Shown: positions 1-12,525, counted from the stretch's first letter. The stretch: DNA of 38,888 nt from Branchiostoma floridae (GCF_000003815.2 NC_049990.1:380081-418968), one strand, 5' to 3'. Notes: generated by a model not told the origin, from the letters alone. A program made the numbers and translations.

Positions 1-107
1 TATTAGGAAGATTATACCTTATACTTATAGTTATGTATACTGTAGATGTGTATCAGTAGATGCCATGCTTTGTACCTCGTACAATTGTTGCACAATAAAG
101 TTACATA
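1..107 (+). mobile_element. LINE-like 3' end, copy 1
   Basis: Shares tagatgccat(g/a)ctttgtac and acaattgttg...caataaagtta with 8105-8205. It ends in a poly-A-signal-like stretch. Confidence 0.45.
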
Positions 108-303
108 TTACATAACAGTCTGAGTGCAGACCCTCTCACGTTCCCACTGCCCTGTACAGCACCCAGACTTCATCAGGCGGAAACTGATGAGAAGTGTAAT
201 CCGAGATGACGAATGAAACCTGAGATGATGGATGGTCCCCTGCACGCGACTTTCCCCTGACCCCAGCGACAGGATCTGATTACAACATTTCCTGTCTCCG
301 AGG

Positions 304-796
304 GCCGCTGCAGACGGCATCAAATTACAACAGAACACACCACACTGCCAAGTTATCCTGGAACACTGCTGCAGACGGTATCAAATTACAACAGAATGCA
401 CCACACTGCCAAGTTATCCTGGAACACTGCTGCAGACGGTATCAAATTACAACAGAATGCACCACACTGCCAAGTTATCCTGGAACACTGCTGAAGACGG
501 TATCAAATTACAACAGAACGCACCACACTGCCAAGTTATCCTGGAACACTGCTGCAGACGGTATCAAATTACAACAGAATGCACCACACTGCCAAGTTAT
601 CCTGGAACACTGCTGCAGACGGTATCAAATTACAACAGAACGCACCACACTGCCAAGTTATCCTGGAACACTGCTGCAGACGGTATCAAATTACAACAGA
701 ACACACCACACTGCCAAGTTATCCTGGAACACTGCTGCAGACGGTATCAAATTACAACAGAACACACCACACTGCCAAGTTATCCTGGAACACTGC
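304..796. repeat. 61-bp minisatellite, 8 copies
   Basis: Unit caccacactgccaagttatc, ctggaacactgctgcagacg, gtatcaaattacaacagaac, a. The overlapping open frames across it are repeat translations. Confidence 0.95.
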
Positions 797-958
797 CACA
801 AAACAAACCCCAGCTTCAAGTATCAACTTACAGGACTGCTCCACATTGTTACTAGTACTAGTAAAAAAAAACTAGTGCTACTTAAATATGCTGTCTAATA
901 ATGTTCATGTAAGACAATGATGTTTAATGTTGTGTGATAATGTTTGATGTATATTAAT

Positions 959-1296
959 GCTCGAAATACTTTTTACTGCATACATGAACTGGTGCAGGTA
1001 ACATTGAAAAATACCAGCACTAGACAAATTTTACCTGCACCACTTAGAATTTAGGAATGTATGAATCATACTAAAATTGTTCAGGAACCATTGCTATTTT
1101 TTTCTTTTATACTATATGGTGATAACAGTCAAGGCAGATAGTGACAATCCATATACACCTATATTATAGGACATTTATGTATAAAACTCAGTACATGGAC
1201 CAGTGCAGGTTAGGTGCAGGTAGACACCAGAAATACCTGCACAGCTCCAATGTTACCTGCACTAACCTGCATATGCAGGTGGAATTTCGAGCCCTG
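959..1296. mobile_element. hAT-like MITE, 338 bp
   Basis: Ends gctcgaaatac (first bases lost) and gaatttcgagccctg. The interior is closely related to 6103-6437. Confidence 0.65.
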
Positions 1297-1596
1297 TAAT
1301 GTTTAGTGCGAACTCTGGTAGGAGGAAGCTTTGCGATTTAGCCCCTGGGCTGCAAACTAGTTTTTGTTTTGATCCATGTTGCTCTTTGCTCCTTTGAAAT
1401 AAACCAGTCTACAACCACTACAGTAACTGTACAAATACTGTTTGTAACGTGTGGAAAATAAAATACCTGACAAGAAAATAGTCAATCAGAAAGAAACGCC
1501 CCCAATGGATGGAGGCCAACATTTATCAAACATCTACATCACAGTTTAAATGTCATATTCTACATGTTTTAAGTGTAAGCGACAGATTATAGACAG

Positions 1597-1966
1597 CCCC
1601 TGTCCAGGCTTTTAGCCAGGCATGCGTCAACGAGTCATCTGGACTCCCTTTTCTTAGAATAACAAAAAATTTGATGCCCCTGGACTCCCTATACTGGGGA
1701 GTAAATCCCCTTACAAGCATGAAATTCTGATTGACCAGGGATGCAACCAGGTCATCTGTGGTCACAATCTTCTACTGTGACCTCTGGAACAGTATTTTTG
1801 CATCTTAGGATACCTTAGAATGCACTTTTTTAACTTAAAATCATGAAAAACTCTGCACCATGAAAGGTGGATGCCCCCAGACCCCCCTACAATAGTCACT
1901 TACTGCGACTCACCAATAAGTTTGGACTCCCTATTATAACATCCTAGCTGAAAGCCTGCCCCTGTC
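1597..1966. mobile_element. possible MITE with CCAGGCTTTTAGCCAGG-type ends
   Basis: The left end caggcttttagccagg and the right end (complement caggctttcagctagg) are inverted copies. Outside it, about 36 bp are repeated directly (atgtcatattctacat at 1549 and 1989). Confidence 0.45.
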
Positions 1967-2066
1967 ACATATGCACATCACAGGTTCAATGTCATATTCT
2001 ACATCCCATGGAAGCACTGAAACAGCTCAAAAACCCGAGACAGAAAAATCACCACGCTTATCGTTT

Positions 2067-2453
2067 CAGCACCATAGACAGGGAATCAGCACCATAGACA
2101 GGGAATCAGCACCATAGACAGGGTATCAGCACCATAGACAGGGTATCAGCACCATAGACAGGGTATCAGCACCACAGACAGGGTATCAGCACCATAGACA
2201 GGGAATCAGCACCATAGACAGGGTATCAGCACCATAGACAGGGAATCAGCACCATAGACAGGGTATCAGCACCATAGACAGGGTATCAGCACCACAGACA
2301 GGGTATCAGCACCACAGACAGGGTATCAGCACCATAGACAGGGTATCAGCACCATAGACAGGGTATCAGCACCATAGACAGGGTATCAGCACCATAGACA
2401 GGGTATCAGCACCATAGACAGGGTATCAGCACCATAGACAGGGTATCAGCACT
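2067..2453. repeat. 20-bp minisatellite, about 19 copies
   Basis: Unit cagcaccatagacagggtat with only two frequent variants (gggaat; accacag). Confidence 0.95.
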
Positions 2454-2644
2454 ATAATCAAGCAAGATTGTTCCATGTACTAAACTGAGTAAATCCAGTC
2501 CATTCCTTGACAAACACTGGAGGAGATCAATCAAAAATTTGGGCAAGTCTATTCTTTTGTGTTGGAAATTATAATTAAACTTTATCCAGAATGAAGTCTG
2601 GTACACAACTGAGTACATCTAGACATAAATACAGAAAGCACTAT

Positions 2645-2823
2645 ATCCGTCACCCCACTGCTGTACTACTATTTTATTTGATCTCACATTGTTTTGTCCT
2701 TTGTTTATTTTATTTTCAAATGTCCTAGTGGTAATGTTAATATTAGCTTTGCTAGAGTGCATTTACCACTGTGTCTTGTCTTATATGTATACCAATAAAA
2801 ATAAATAAAAATTATAAAAAAAA
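2645..2823 (+). mobile_element. LINE-like 3' end with A-rich tail
   Basis: tatgtataccaataaaaata followed by aataaaaattataaaaaaaa looks like a retrotransposon 3' terminus with a poly-A signal and A-rich tail. No coding part is recognised. Confidence 0.45.
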
Positions 2824-3599
2824 GCACTATAGAGGACAAATGGTTGTAAAACCATGTTCAATGTCGCATCCCTGATGACCTTGTCCACAGTCCCCAGGTC
2901 GCCCCCCTCCCCAGTCATGCTGAAACTGTGGTTAATTATTCATGTATGTCTGGTGACCTTCCCTGGGGGACGGACAGGACAGGGCGATGTCACATGACTC
3001 TTCAGGGCAAAAGGAGACAATTTTCTGTAGTAAGCAAACTTTGTGACGATACTGGCTGCTCGGCTGAAGAACTGCCCAAGGCTATGGAGGATAGGGAAGG
3101 ATGGAGGGAGAGGGTCATGGCCATCTGTGCAACCAGCACGCCCGGATGATGATCATGATGAAGCAAATGGGGCGTGGCTTCTAGTACATGGAATTCAATT
3201 ATCAACTTTTAACAGGTTTTAAAAACAAAGGATTACCACAAAAATAAAGCTACAGCCAACAAAATGATATATACAGTAAGAAATTGTCTCCTGTCTTCTG
3301 AGATGTCTATTTGCTATCAGACATTCCAATTTGTTCTTCACCCTAATCATATATATGATATATATTTCCTCCTGGTAAAATAAATAAGCTGAAACTGAAT
3401 CTTATCACAGTCCCACAGGGACAATGGTTTGAACCTGACCTGTGACCCCACTGGTATTACCATGGCAACTGATGAATGGTGGGGGCAGACGAGGACAAGG
3501 TCAAGGACAAGGTCACCTCCCTACAGAGCGATGTGGGTAATCTGTGTCTGTACGAATGACGGACGGATCGACGGACAACCCCTCCTGGCCTCAAGTTAT
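2824..3599. other. non-coding, no gene recognised
   Basis: Short open frames on both strands only; no splice-supported coding and no recognised repeat. Confidence 0.35.
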
Positions 3600-3705
3600 A
3601 TCTGCCACATGTACATGTGTACATGTTAATCTGCCACATGTACATGTGTACATGTTAATCTGCTACATGTACATGTGTACATGTTAATCTGCTACATGTA
3701 CATCT
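3600..3705. repeat. 29-bp tandem repeat with inner palindrome, 3.5 copies
   Basis: Unit tctgccacatgtacatgtgt plus acatgttaa. The inner acatgtacatgt is self-complementary. Confidence 0.9.
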
Positions 3706-3939
3706 GCTGGAGCCGCCTCACACGCTGCATACAGTTGCCCCTGTGAGACGTGGTGCTCCAATAAGACGAGAGGGTGGAGAAGGAATTGCACACCCCTCCT
3801 TCACCATAAAAAGTCATGTGCAGGTCAGGAAAACAGGTAAATGCCCGTCTGCCTCCTCATCTGTCAAATCGACAGGAGAAGAAAAAAAAAACAAACAACA
3901 ACATGTGTACATGTTAGGTAACGTCAATCACTGCAGGGT

Positions 3940-4640
3940 TGTCCCTGTGGCTCAACTGGTAGCAGCCCCCCCAGTTGAGCTCCCGGTTCCAATAAGTTTT
4001 CAACTGGTTCAAGTTCCGGGGTTTTGTCTGTACTGTCTTTTGAATGGGACGTAAAATGGGCAAATTTAAAGGGGCATTCCACTCCGGAAGGGAGTCTTGC
4101 TTTCCAATAGATAATGAGTCAATGAATACATAATCAGCCGAATTTTGTAGAATTCATCTTGGGATGAATTATGCGATTTGCGTTTTATAAAACAATAATG
4201 ACACTCACCAAACCCATGCAGACACTTTCTTAATCGTATATATTTTCGGAATAAATGAGGTACGCTAAGCACACTGAGAAGGCAAATTCCTCATAAGATA
4301 GCGAAGAATACAAGAACAAGACGAGATTTCTTAGCGAACCTGAAATTAGTTTTGTAACCTTACCTAAAAGTTTTGCATTGTATTCAGCCATAGGATTAAT
4401 TCAAGTAGAGGGTACTTGGGGAGTTTAGTACCAGACTGAATGCTTTTGAGGCACGTGGAGCAACAGGGTACTTTATCGTATAATATGAAGTAGTATGCAG
4501 TTATAACTTTCTAAAATTAATATCTATCGGAAAATAACACTCCCGTGTGGAGTGGAATGCCCCTTTAAGGGCTTGCAATCCCTTCCTGTAAAATAGCTGT
4601 TACAGTAACACAAAAAGAAACTTGCTGACCTACTACATGT
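3940..4640 (+). mobile_element. tRNA-derived SINE interrupted by the TTAA MITE
   Basis: A-box-like tgtggctcaactggtagcag (3947) and B-box-like ggttcaagttcc (4006), then tttgaatgggacgtaaaatg just before the MITE. The sequence after the MITE (gggcttgcaatcccttcctg, gtaaaatagctgttac) looks like the rest of the SINE tail. Continuity across the MITE is inferred. Confidence 0.5.
4066..4568. mobile_element. MITE with TTAA target duplication
   Basis: TTAA at 4066-4069 and 4565-4568 flank a 495-bp element with inverted ends AGGGGCATTCCACTCC and complement, followed by a GGGAGT match on both sides. TTAA flanks are characteristic of piggyBac-type (and Kolobok-type) DNA transposons. No transposase is encoded. 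Confidence 0.75.
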
Positions 4641-5315
4641 ACTAGTATGTGCCACTAGGCACGACAAGGTATACAATAACTACCACAAATCATCATCATA
4701 CCCCTTATTCTTGTTGACAGATGAGGCAACACAAACTCTGTCAGTGTGCTAACCACCTTTCTCCAATATAAAACCTGACACTAGATAGTTACAAATATTG
4801 CAACTTCATACAATCATGTACGTACACCAGTCAGATCAAAACACCAGTGGGACAGCATCATGGCAAACATTCAGAGGAGACGAAAAAGACTTTCTCACCC
4901 AGCAATTGATGATGTTACCGCATCTCATCATAGCTATGCAAAATAGTCTTCACATGCCGCTCAAAATGCTGCACAGGTCCCACATCAGAAACTGCACCAA
5001 ATGCTGCAAAATCTGCACATCATAAACTGCAAAGATCTCCACAAATCTGCACAGAAAGAACTTCAAATAACCCTCCTGGTATCGAAAGCGTGGAAACGCG
5101 TTCTACCGCCTCTGACATGGCGGAACGCAGCCGAACCACCCAGCGTAAATGTGGGATGTTTACTCCCGTTGAGTCAGCGCGAGGTGTATCAGGTTTCACT
5201 AATAACATCTTGATTTGTGCTGAGCCGCATCAGGCAGCGATTACAAGCGATGTCACCGCCCCGCTGGGAAATAATGGGGGACAGCCAGGCGCAAATCTAA
5301 TCACTGGTGTCCTAA
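4640..5315. other. non-coding, no gene recognised
   Basis: No convincing exon. There are short ctgcaaa/ctgcac repeats near 4960-5060. A CpG-richer stretch around 5090-5280 has no recognisable product. Confidence 0.35.
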
Positions 5316-5415
5316 NNNNNNNNNNNNNNNNNNNNNNNNNNNNNNNNNNNNNNNNNNNNNNNNNNNNNNNNNNNNNNNNNNNNNNNNNNNNNNNNNNNNN
5401 NNNNNNNNNNNNNNN
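5316..5415. other. assembly gap (100 N)
   Basis: Exactly 100 N followed by G-rich low-complexity sequence. Confidence 1.
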
Positions 5416-5800
5416 GGGGAGGGGGGAAAGGGGGCTACAGTAGGGAGAGGGGGTACAACAGGGGGGGTACATCCTCAACACAGGGAAATAACGGGAGAAC
5501 ATGCACACAACCTGTCACATACAACAGGTGGGGAGGGGGGCAAAGAAGGTGAAACAAGCATCCCTCGATCCAGATGCAGATGACAATCTTGGTACAGTCC
5601 TCAGAACTGTATCAGCTACCAAAACAACAAGAGGAACCAGGCTACCATCAACCCATGCCCCCACAAAAACACATACATCATTCTACGGTTCTACCCCTTC
5701 ACAGCTATGGTGCAGTCCTAGACAGTGCGCATCACCTATATAGACAGAAAACAAGTACATTCTGTCCTCTATCACCCCCTCCAACAGCCCCCCCCCCCCG

Positions 5801-5900
5801 NNNNNNNNNNNNNNNNNNNNNNNNNNNNNNNNNNNNNNNNNNNNNNNNNNNNNNNNNNNNNNNNNNNNNNNNNNNNNNNNNNNNNNNNNNNNNNNNNNNN
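5801..5900. other. assembly gap (100 N)
   Basis: Exactly 100 N following a C-rich tract. Confidence 1.
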
Positions 5901-6102
5901 TCCCTTCAACCATGCTCGTTACGGAGGATTGCCTAACGAAGCTCCATTCATTAAGCGTCCTGATCAGCTTACGGTGAGAAGCACATTTCATCACAGCAGT
6001 ACTTCCGGCTGGGCCATGCCCGAGGAATACTGATGATACAGCAGGCAGACATGTGCCAATGTGCCAGCTACATCAGCTACATACACAAGAGGCAACACTA
6101 CA

Positions 6103-6437
6103 CAGGGCTCGAAATACTTTTTCTGCATACCTGCACTGGTGCAGGTAACATTGAAAATTACCTGCACCAGACAAACTTTACCTGCACCATTCTGAATTCA
6201 GGATCATACAAACTGTTGAGGAACCATTGCTATGTTTTCTTTTACATTAAATATAGGTGGTAACAGTCAATGCAGTTAATAACAATGTACATACACCTAC
6301 ATCATAGGACATTAATGTATAAAACCCAGTATATGGACCATGTGGTGCAGATTAGGTGCAGGTAGACATCAGAAATACCTGCACAGCTCCAATTTTACCT
6401 GCACTAATATAACCTGCAGGTGGTATTTCCAGCCCTG
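6103..6437. mobile_element. hAT-like MITE, 335 bp
   Basis: Ends CAGGGCTCGAAATAC and GTATTTCCAGCCCTG. The interior is rich in cctgca and gtgcaggt. Nearly the same element lies at 959-1296, and part of it at 7516-7746. Confidence 0.7.
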
Positions 6438-6884
6438 AGTATGCTCATGACTAATCAGTTCACATTTTGTGCATTGTTGTTTTTTGTCTATTATTTTTGC
6501 TCCCGGTTAGGAAATGTGACTCTAGGACAAGGTCATGCAAGTCTAATTCCTTTCCTGATTCTCAGATCTAAAAATATAGTTAAAAAAAACAAACATGCAG
6601 AACTGGAAAATCCACACGAACACAGGTTTGAGTCTGAGGAACAAATGTGCAATTATCCGACTTCCCTCCGATGAAACATTTAATGCTGAAAAATTACAGT
6701 GCAACCATGAAGACAGAACCAACATATGAAATTTGTACGGCCTCGGCAGGCCTCTGGTTTGTAACCATGACAACACGTCAGCCCTGCCCTTCAGACAACC
6801 CTTCGCTGTAAAACAACTTCGCTCCTATTACCCTGATTAGCTTTCACCTGGGAAACAGCCAAGCTGCCAGGAAAGCATCAGTTG
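6438..6884. other. non-coding, no feature recognised
   Basis: No splice-bounded open frame and no recognised repeat. Confidence 0.35.
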
Positions 6885-7165
6885 TCCCTACACACAACTC
6901 TGGTCCCTACACACAACTCTGGTCCCTACACACAACTCTGGTCCCTACACACAACTCTGGTCCCTACACACAACTCTGGTCCCTACACACAACTCTGGTC
7001 CCTACACACAGCTCTGGTCCCTACACACAACTCTGGTCCCTACACACAACTCTGGTCCCTACACACAACTCTGGTCCCTACACACAACTCTGGTCCCTAC
7101 ACACAACTCTGGTCCCTACACACAACTCTGGTCCCTACACACAACTCTGGTCCCTACACACAACT
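6885..7165. repeat. 20-bp minisatellite, 14 copies
   Basis: Unit tccctacacacaactctgg plus one base, almost invariant. The open frame across it is a by-product. Confidence 0.95.
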
Positions 7166-7415
7166 GTGCGACACGTCTCTAATACCAGCCACAAGTTTAA
7201 CCCATGTTCATTAAGCTTTGGGCCAAGCAAATGCAGTTTCTGGCTGGGTTGTGCAAGAATGTACTGGACATACATGTATAGTGGTTGGGAATTGAAAAAT
7301 TGACTGAGATTTATCATTCTTCATCAGTTTCTCTTACGTTCCACCTTTTCTCCTTCTTTTTTTTAAAGGATCAAGATTATTGATACCGTCGTCCTGGAGG
7401 GGGGGCCAGGTACCA

Positions 7416-7515
7416 NNNNNNNNNNNNNNNNNNNNNNNNNNNNNNNNNNNNNNNNNNNNNNNNNNNNNNNNNNNNNNNNNNNNNNNNNNNNNNNNNNNNN
7501 NNNNNNNNNNNNNNN
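7416..7515. other. assembly gap (100 N)
   Basis: Exactly 100 N, a placeholder for unknown length. ggtacca occurs on both sides, so a short overlap may be unmerged. Confidence 1.
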
Positions 7516-7746
7516 GGTACCACATCATATGACATTTATGTATAAAACCCTGTACATGGACCAGTGCAGGCTAGGTGCAGGTAGACACCAGAAATACCTG
7601 CACTGCTCCAATTTTACCTGCACTAACCTGTATATACCCAGTACATGGACCAGTGCAGGTTAGGTGCAGGTAGACACCAGAAATACCTGCACAGCTCCAA
7701 TTTTACCTGCACTAACCTGCATATGCAGGTGGTATTTCCAGCCCTG
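7516..7746. mobile_element. hAT-like MITE, right part, after gap
   Basis: Ends gtggtatttccagccctg. A 90-bp stretch is duplicated in tandem (acatggaccagtgcagg at 7553 and 7643). Its left part is lost in the N gap. Confidence 0.6.
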
Positions 7747-8104
7747 TTAACGCGCAACGTCAAGATCCCGCTAGCCTAAATCCGGTGATTAGCCGCCGCC
7801 ACGATCTTACTAACCACGTCATCCTCAACTCAACACTTCCAATAGTGGAGCATGTGGGGAGGGGAAAGTAAAACGAGAGTATATGGGGAATGGCGTTATT
7901 AGCAGTGCTTTATTTCTACTAGTCTTAGAACATAAAACCCAATCATCATGGACCTGAAGTGCAAATTCAGATACATCATGACATGTGACAATCCCTGCAT
8001 GGCAGATATAGGAAAATATATCAAAGAAGGTTTTGACATTAGAAATTCCCCAAATGATTGTAAAAGCCTCCAATGATTGTAAGAAACTTATCCCATACTA
8101 CAAC

Positions 8105-8205
8105 TCCTGTATTAGTTAGATAAGCCTTAAGTTAAGTTATAGCACTGTAGTTATGTAGATGCCATACTTTGTACCTCTTACAATTGTTGTGCAATAAAGT
8201 TATGT
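8105..8205 (+). mobile_element. LINE-like 3' end, copy 2
   Basis: tagatgccatactttgtacc, tacaattgttgtgcaataaa and gtta match the sequence at the start of the window (tagatgccatgctttgtacc at 57). The aataaag poly-A signal suggests a retrotransposon 3' terminus. Confidence 0.5.
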
Positions 8206-8442
8206 TACAAAATGTGGGACAGTTCATTAACCACTGCCTTCATAGAAGAAGTCAAACATGACAATGTCATATTGTATAATAATGTATTAAACACTACTGT
8301 TAAGTATCACACTATTTTTTATTCTTATGTCTGACTGACTGATGTCTTTGAGACTATACAGTCATGCAATATTATACTTTTGGCATGATTTTGCAAATAA
8401 AACATCATTATAGCCTTGTCTGACTAATGGAGTAGAACATGG

Positions 8443-8813
8443 CAGGGTTCGAAATACACATACTTAACTTGCAATTTGCACATAATTTTTGAGATTTGCA
8501 TGTAAAATTATTCTGAACTTGCAATCTTGCATGTTGAAAATACCTGGCCTATTGGAAAAATACTGAGGAATTAGACCCCCTACTCTTAGACAAAAAGACA
8601 AATGGACGTGTGTCTTTATCCTTTCTTGTTTTTGCCAGTAACTTTCTCTGGTAACTTTACTAGATATAATCAAAATTCACCGATTCAAGCTGGCGATACT
8701 TGTCACCATCGCCGCCTTGTTGTATTTTGCATGTAAATTTTTCAAATTGCACGTAAAATTTTTGCCAACTTGCAATTTTGCATGTAGCAAAAAAAAAAGT
8801 ATTTCGATCCCTG
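8443..8813. mobile_element. hAT-like MITE, 371 bp
   Basis: Ends CAGGGTTCGAAATAC and GTATTTCGATCCCTG. The interior has repeated ttgca(a/t) and tgcatgtaaaatt motifs like the element at 34199. Confidence 0.6.
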
Positions 8814-8854
8814 CATGGGAGAAAGAGATGCGTTATTAGTCGGTTTGTCGTCCT

Positions 8855-9170
8855 TCAAATGAACCTACTGTGACATCCTCAACGAACTACCCTGGACCGA
8901 TAACACCGATAAGATTTAGAGAGAGGGTTCCGCGTTATCATCACCTGGTGCGATAACTGAGGACGGTTTATCGTGAAGAATACACACAATCAAATAAACC
9001 TACTGTGACACCATCAATGGATAACATTGAAAGGGAAAGGGAAGGAAAGGGGACATCTTATTTTCAACTGATAACACTGACAACATGAGAAGGAAGTGTT
9101 ATCATCAACTGGTGCGATAACTGAACTTCAAGGTGGTTTATCGGATATGTGAAGAACACATACTTAGCAA
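8855..9170. repeat. tandem duplication, ~164-bp unit
   Basis: ggtgcgataactga at 8947 and 9111. Both copies share aacctactgtgaca, ggataacac/gataacactga and gtgaagaa(ta/ca)cac. Confidence 0.75.
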
Positions 9171-9640
9171 TCAAATGAATGAATTTCGCAGCCATACCAT
9201 AGGCTGAATTGCCTGTACTTTCTACATAATTATCAAATAAAAAAGCAGACCTTTTGCTGGGAAACATGAGACCCTGACAGCCCAGAGATGCTTTTTTTTA
9301 GCATCACCCAAGTGAGCAAAAAAATTGCCACTAAGTCAGCCCTGCTAATAGCACTCCAACACTTCAGTTCTAACTGATTAATGAATACCATTTCCTACAG
9401 CACACCACTCTCTGAAGCTTCCTATCCAAAGCTTTGATGTGGAACATCAACACAAACCCTGCCTGTTACCAACGCCACTTTACAGCATTATAGCCATCAC
9501 ATTATCCATCAGAATTCTCTCTCATATCTTTTGACACTAATCATTTCACACTCTTTTCCCTTCAAAACATCATTTTTTCCTCCAGCAGCTTTGATGTTCT
9601 GTAGCCCATGCTCCGGACATCAGTAACAACAGCACTTAGC

Positions 9641-10840
9641 AGATTAAAGTCTGGTCAGGACAAAGCTTTCGTCTAGTCCGGCTGATCACATAACTGTAAG
9701 CTTCACCATTTTTTTTCTAAGTTTTGATGACATTTTATACATCATGCCTGAACATTGTTTCAAAATTGTCTCCAATAGTGATATCACAAACACATCCTCA
9801 TAGATGCTTTCAGCAGATTAAAGTCTGGTCAGGACAAAGCTTCCGTCTAGTCCAGCTAATCACGCAACTCCAAATTTCACAGTTGTTTTTTTAAGTTTTG
9901 ATGACGTTTTACATACATCATGCCTGAACATTGTCTCATGTCTTCAACAGTGATATCACAAACACATCCTCATAGATGCTTTCAGCAGACAGGACTTACC
10001 AGTAGAAATAAGGTGAACTGAACTGAACTGACTGAACTGATTAAACTCTGGTCATGACATAGCTTCCATCTCCCAGGTTGATTGCACAACTCCAAAATTC
10101 ACCGTTTTTTCCTAAGTTTTGATGTCATTTTTTACATCATTCCTGAACATTGCATTATGTCTACAACAAAACCGGTTTTTCTTATTGGATCGATCCGGAA
10201 AAACCGGATCGGAAAAAATTAGGTGTACCGGATGTTGGACCTATTGGAAAATTAACAGATTATTTGATCAGGCATTCACACGTTTTGGCGCTTGCAGGTG
10301 GAAGAAAATAACAAGAGTAAAGTAGAACAGAGTTTATAGTCATCATCATCATAGTCATTTCTACCAAATTTTACAGTCAACCGTACAGGTGCAGTTAGCG
10401 TTGTAGGATTTTGAAACAGTTTGAGTCTAATACTTTCACCAAACAGATTTCTTTGTAGTGAAATGGACCATTAGAATGAGTCATACTGAATCAGGTAAAT
10501 GTTCAGGTCCAGACCTGGACCTGACCCTCTGGACCTGAACCGGACCTGGACCTGAATTTTTTTGTACCGGTACCCAGCCCTATCTCCAACAGTGATATCA
10601 CAAACACATCCTCACAACTGCACTTAACAGATTAGAAAGATGGAACTCTTGTCTGCTGTCTCAGTACTTCATAATCTCTCAACGTCCAACAATGCTCTAA
10701 AGCTTACGTTTCTAGCCACGATACTCAGCAGATTAAACTCTGGGCATGCTTATCGTAAAAGTATCATTTAACTCCAAGCTTTTCACTTTTTCTAAAGCGT
10801 TGGTGACGTTCTATACAGCATGGCTGGACACAGTCTCTTA
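9641..10840. repeat. diverged tandem array, 174-bp unit, about four copies, interrupted
   Basis: agattaaagtctggtcagg at 9641 and 9815, weaker copies near 10038 and 10730. Shared text includes gtgatatcacaaacacatcc and taagttttgatgac. The third copy is split by a 415-bp insertion. Confidence 0.85.
10168..10582. mobile_element. hAT-like insertion with 8-bp target duplication
   Basis: It interrupts the third 174-bp unit. The flanks TCTACAAC (10160-10167) and TCTCCAAC (10583-10590) differ at one base. The right end, read inward, is AGGGCTGGGTACCGG, a hAT-type terminus; the left end keeps only ACCGG. Inside are GGACCTG repeats (about 10508-10552). Confidence 0.65.
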
Positions 10841-11247
10841 GATGGTTCTCACACATAATTAAAGCACTCCTGCAGTAACTGTTCCTAAAAAAATTAAGGC
10901 TGCAGCTATTAGTTCTGTTGCAGTACCAAGGTCACATACCAGGGGGACCAAAATCTACCTGTCCTTCGTCTTCCCAAAACCTACTCAGATACCAAATATC
11001 ATCATAGCCAATCCAGAGGTTCTTAAGTTATACTGACTACAAATATCCAGGAACACAGACACAGATACACACACACAAACACACATATTCATAATATCTC
11101 CATTTTTGATGGAGATAACACCCCATAGATTCTACCAAGCAAAAATGCTGCAGCCAGCCACACAAGGCTATAAGTTATAACCTCAGAATTCTTTTCCAAC
11201 AAAACTGTATCCTTCACATCTTCACCTTACAGATTATAATCATGATG

Positions 11248-11530
11248 ATGAAAGTCCAGAACCAGCACAAATCCTGTCCAACCATCATCCTGTCCACAGG
11301 TGTGCAGATGATTGGTGCTCTTTCATCCTCCTCTATTTGGTTTCTTCATCTTTTATATGTGTTTTGAAGAGTTTCATTATATCATATCGTAATTCATATC
11401 CGAAAATAATCTCATCAGGTTGATGAAAGTCCAGAACCAACACAAATCCTGCCCAACCATCATCGTGTCCACAGGTGTGCAGCTTATCATCCTCCTGTCT
11501 TTATTCTCCTCTATTCCGTTCATTCATCTT
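11248..11530. repeat. tandem duplication, 174-bp unit
   Basis: gatgaaagtccagaacca starts at 11248 and 11422. Both are followed by aaccatcatc and gtccacaggtgtgcag. Confidence 0.85.
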
Positions 11531-11739
11531 TTACATGTGCTTTGAATGAGTTCCATGTCCAAAAGTAATTTCATCAGGTTGGTAGAACATCGGCTATTGG
11601 AGTTTTCTATTTCACAGCCAGTCATGTCTCACCAGTGCTTTAACGTTTCACAGCATCTCTCCAGTCAGAAGCTCTGAGGAAGATGTCTGACTGGCATCAA
11701 AACCTTAGCCTGTGTGAGACCATTACTAGTTGTGTAAAG

Positions 11740-12020
11740 AAAACTCCAATATCCCGATTATTTCATTATAACTATCATACAGTACAGCAGAAAAATTGGT
11801 CTATCATAATGATTAGCACCATATTTCTGTGTTTGTCACACTGCTACTAATCCTTCTGTTGATTATTGTAATTAGTACAGCAATTTTACAGAGCGGATGT
11901 TCTGTGTAACGTTGACAGAAGATTATATACAGCATGCAGCAGACAGACTGTAATTAGCAGAATAATTATCATCTAATCATCGTTAACATTTTCCACCCCA
12001 ACAGGAACACTCATCTTTTA
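11740..12020. promoter_or_regulatory. AT-rich unique stretch with homeodomain-type motifs
   Basis: TAATCC (11848-11853), TAATTA (11869-11874), TAATTAG (11951-11957) and several further TAAT cores within 250 bp of non-repetitive sequence. This could be a cis-regulatory element or simply AT-rich composition. Confidence 0.2.
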
Positions 12021-12525
12021 ACACATAGAAATTCATTTTTTAGGTCAGACTCAAGGCAATATGGAGGAAGTTGATGCATTGTCTGTCATTTTCTACACTT
12101 TGCAGAAAATGGTTAATTTTATCCCTACACAAACATATTTTATACAGATAAACTTGCAGGGTTAAAAATTTTGTTTGTTGGGATGGATGGATGGATGGAT
12201 GATTGACTAAAACAAACCACAAACAAAAATATAAACAATAACGTGTAATTTCTGCCATCTCTACAATCCCAACGCATTACCAGTATTTCCCCACAGAAGC
12301 ACGTGTCCTAAGCGTTTATAATCAGGTCAACGGTTACCGTCGGTTACCACAAAAACTGCTCCGTTAGCGGCGACCATTGATCCGTTACTTCATCTAATTA
12401 CCATGGCGACGCCGCCTGTAATCTGACACTCTGTTCCGCCAGCTGTCCGCGGGTATCATGTTACAGATCATCACACCAGGCGAGCATGGCCGACACTACA
12501 GCAGACACATGGGTTTGTCGATGAT

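Noticed and set aside
457-875. Open frames of 98-132 codons with repeated HTAKLSWNTA
   Set aside because: They are translations of the 61-bp minisatellite, open in more than one frame, with no splice or start context.
6882-7214. 110-codon open frame of a repeated THNSGPYTQLWSLHT pattern
   Set aside because: Translation of a 20-bp minisatellite; 20 bp shifts frame each unit and the unit has no stop in any frame.
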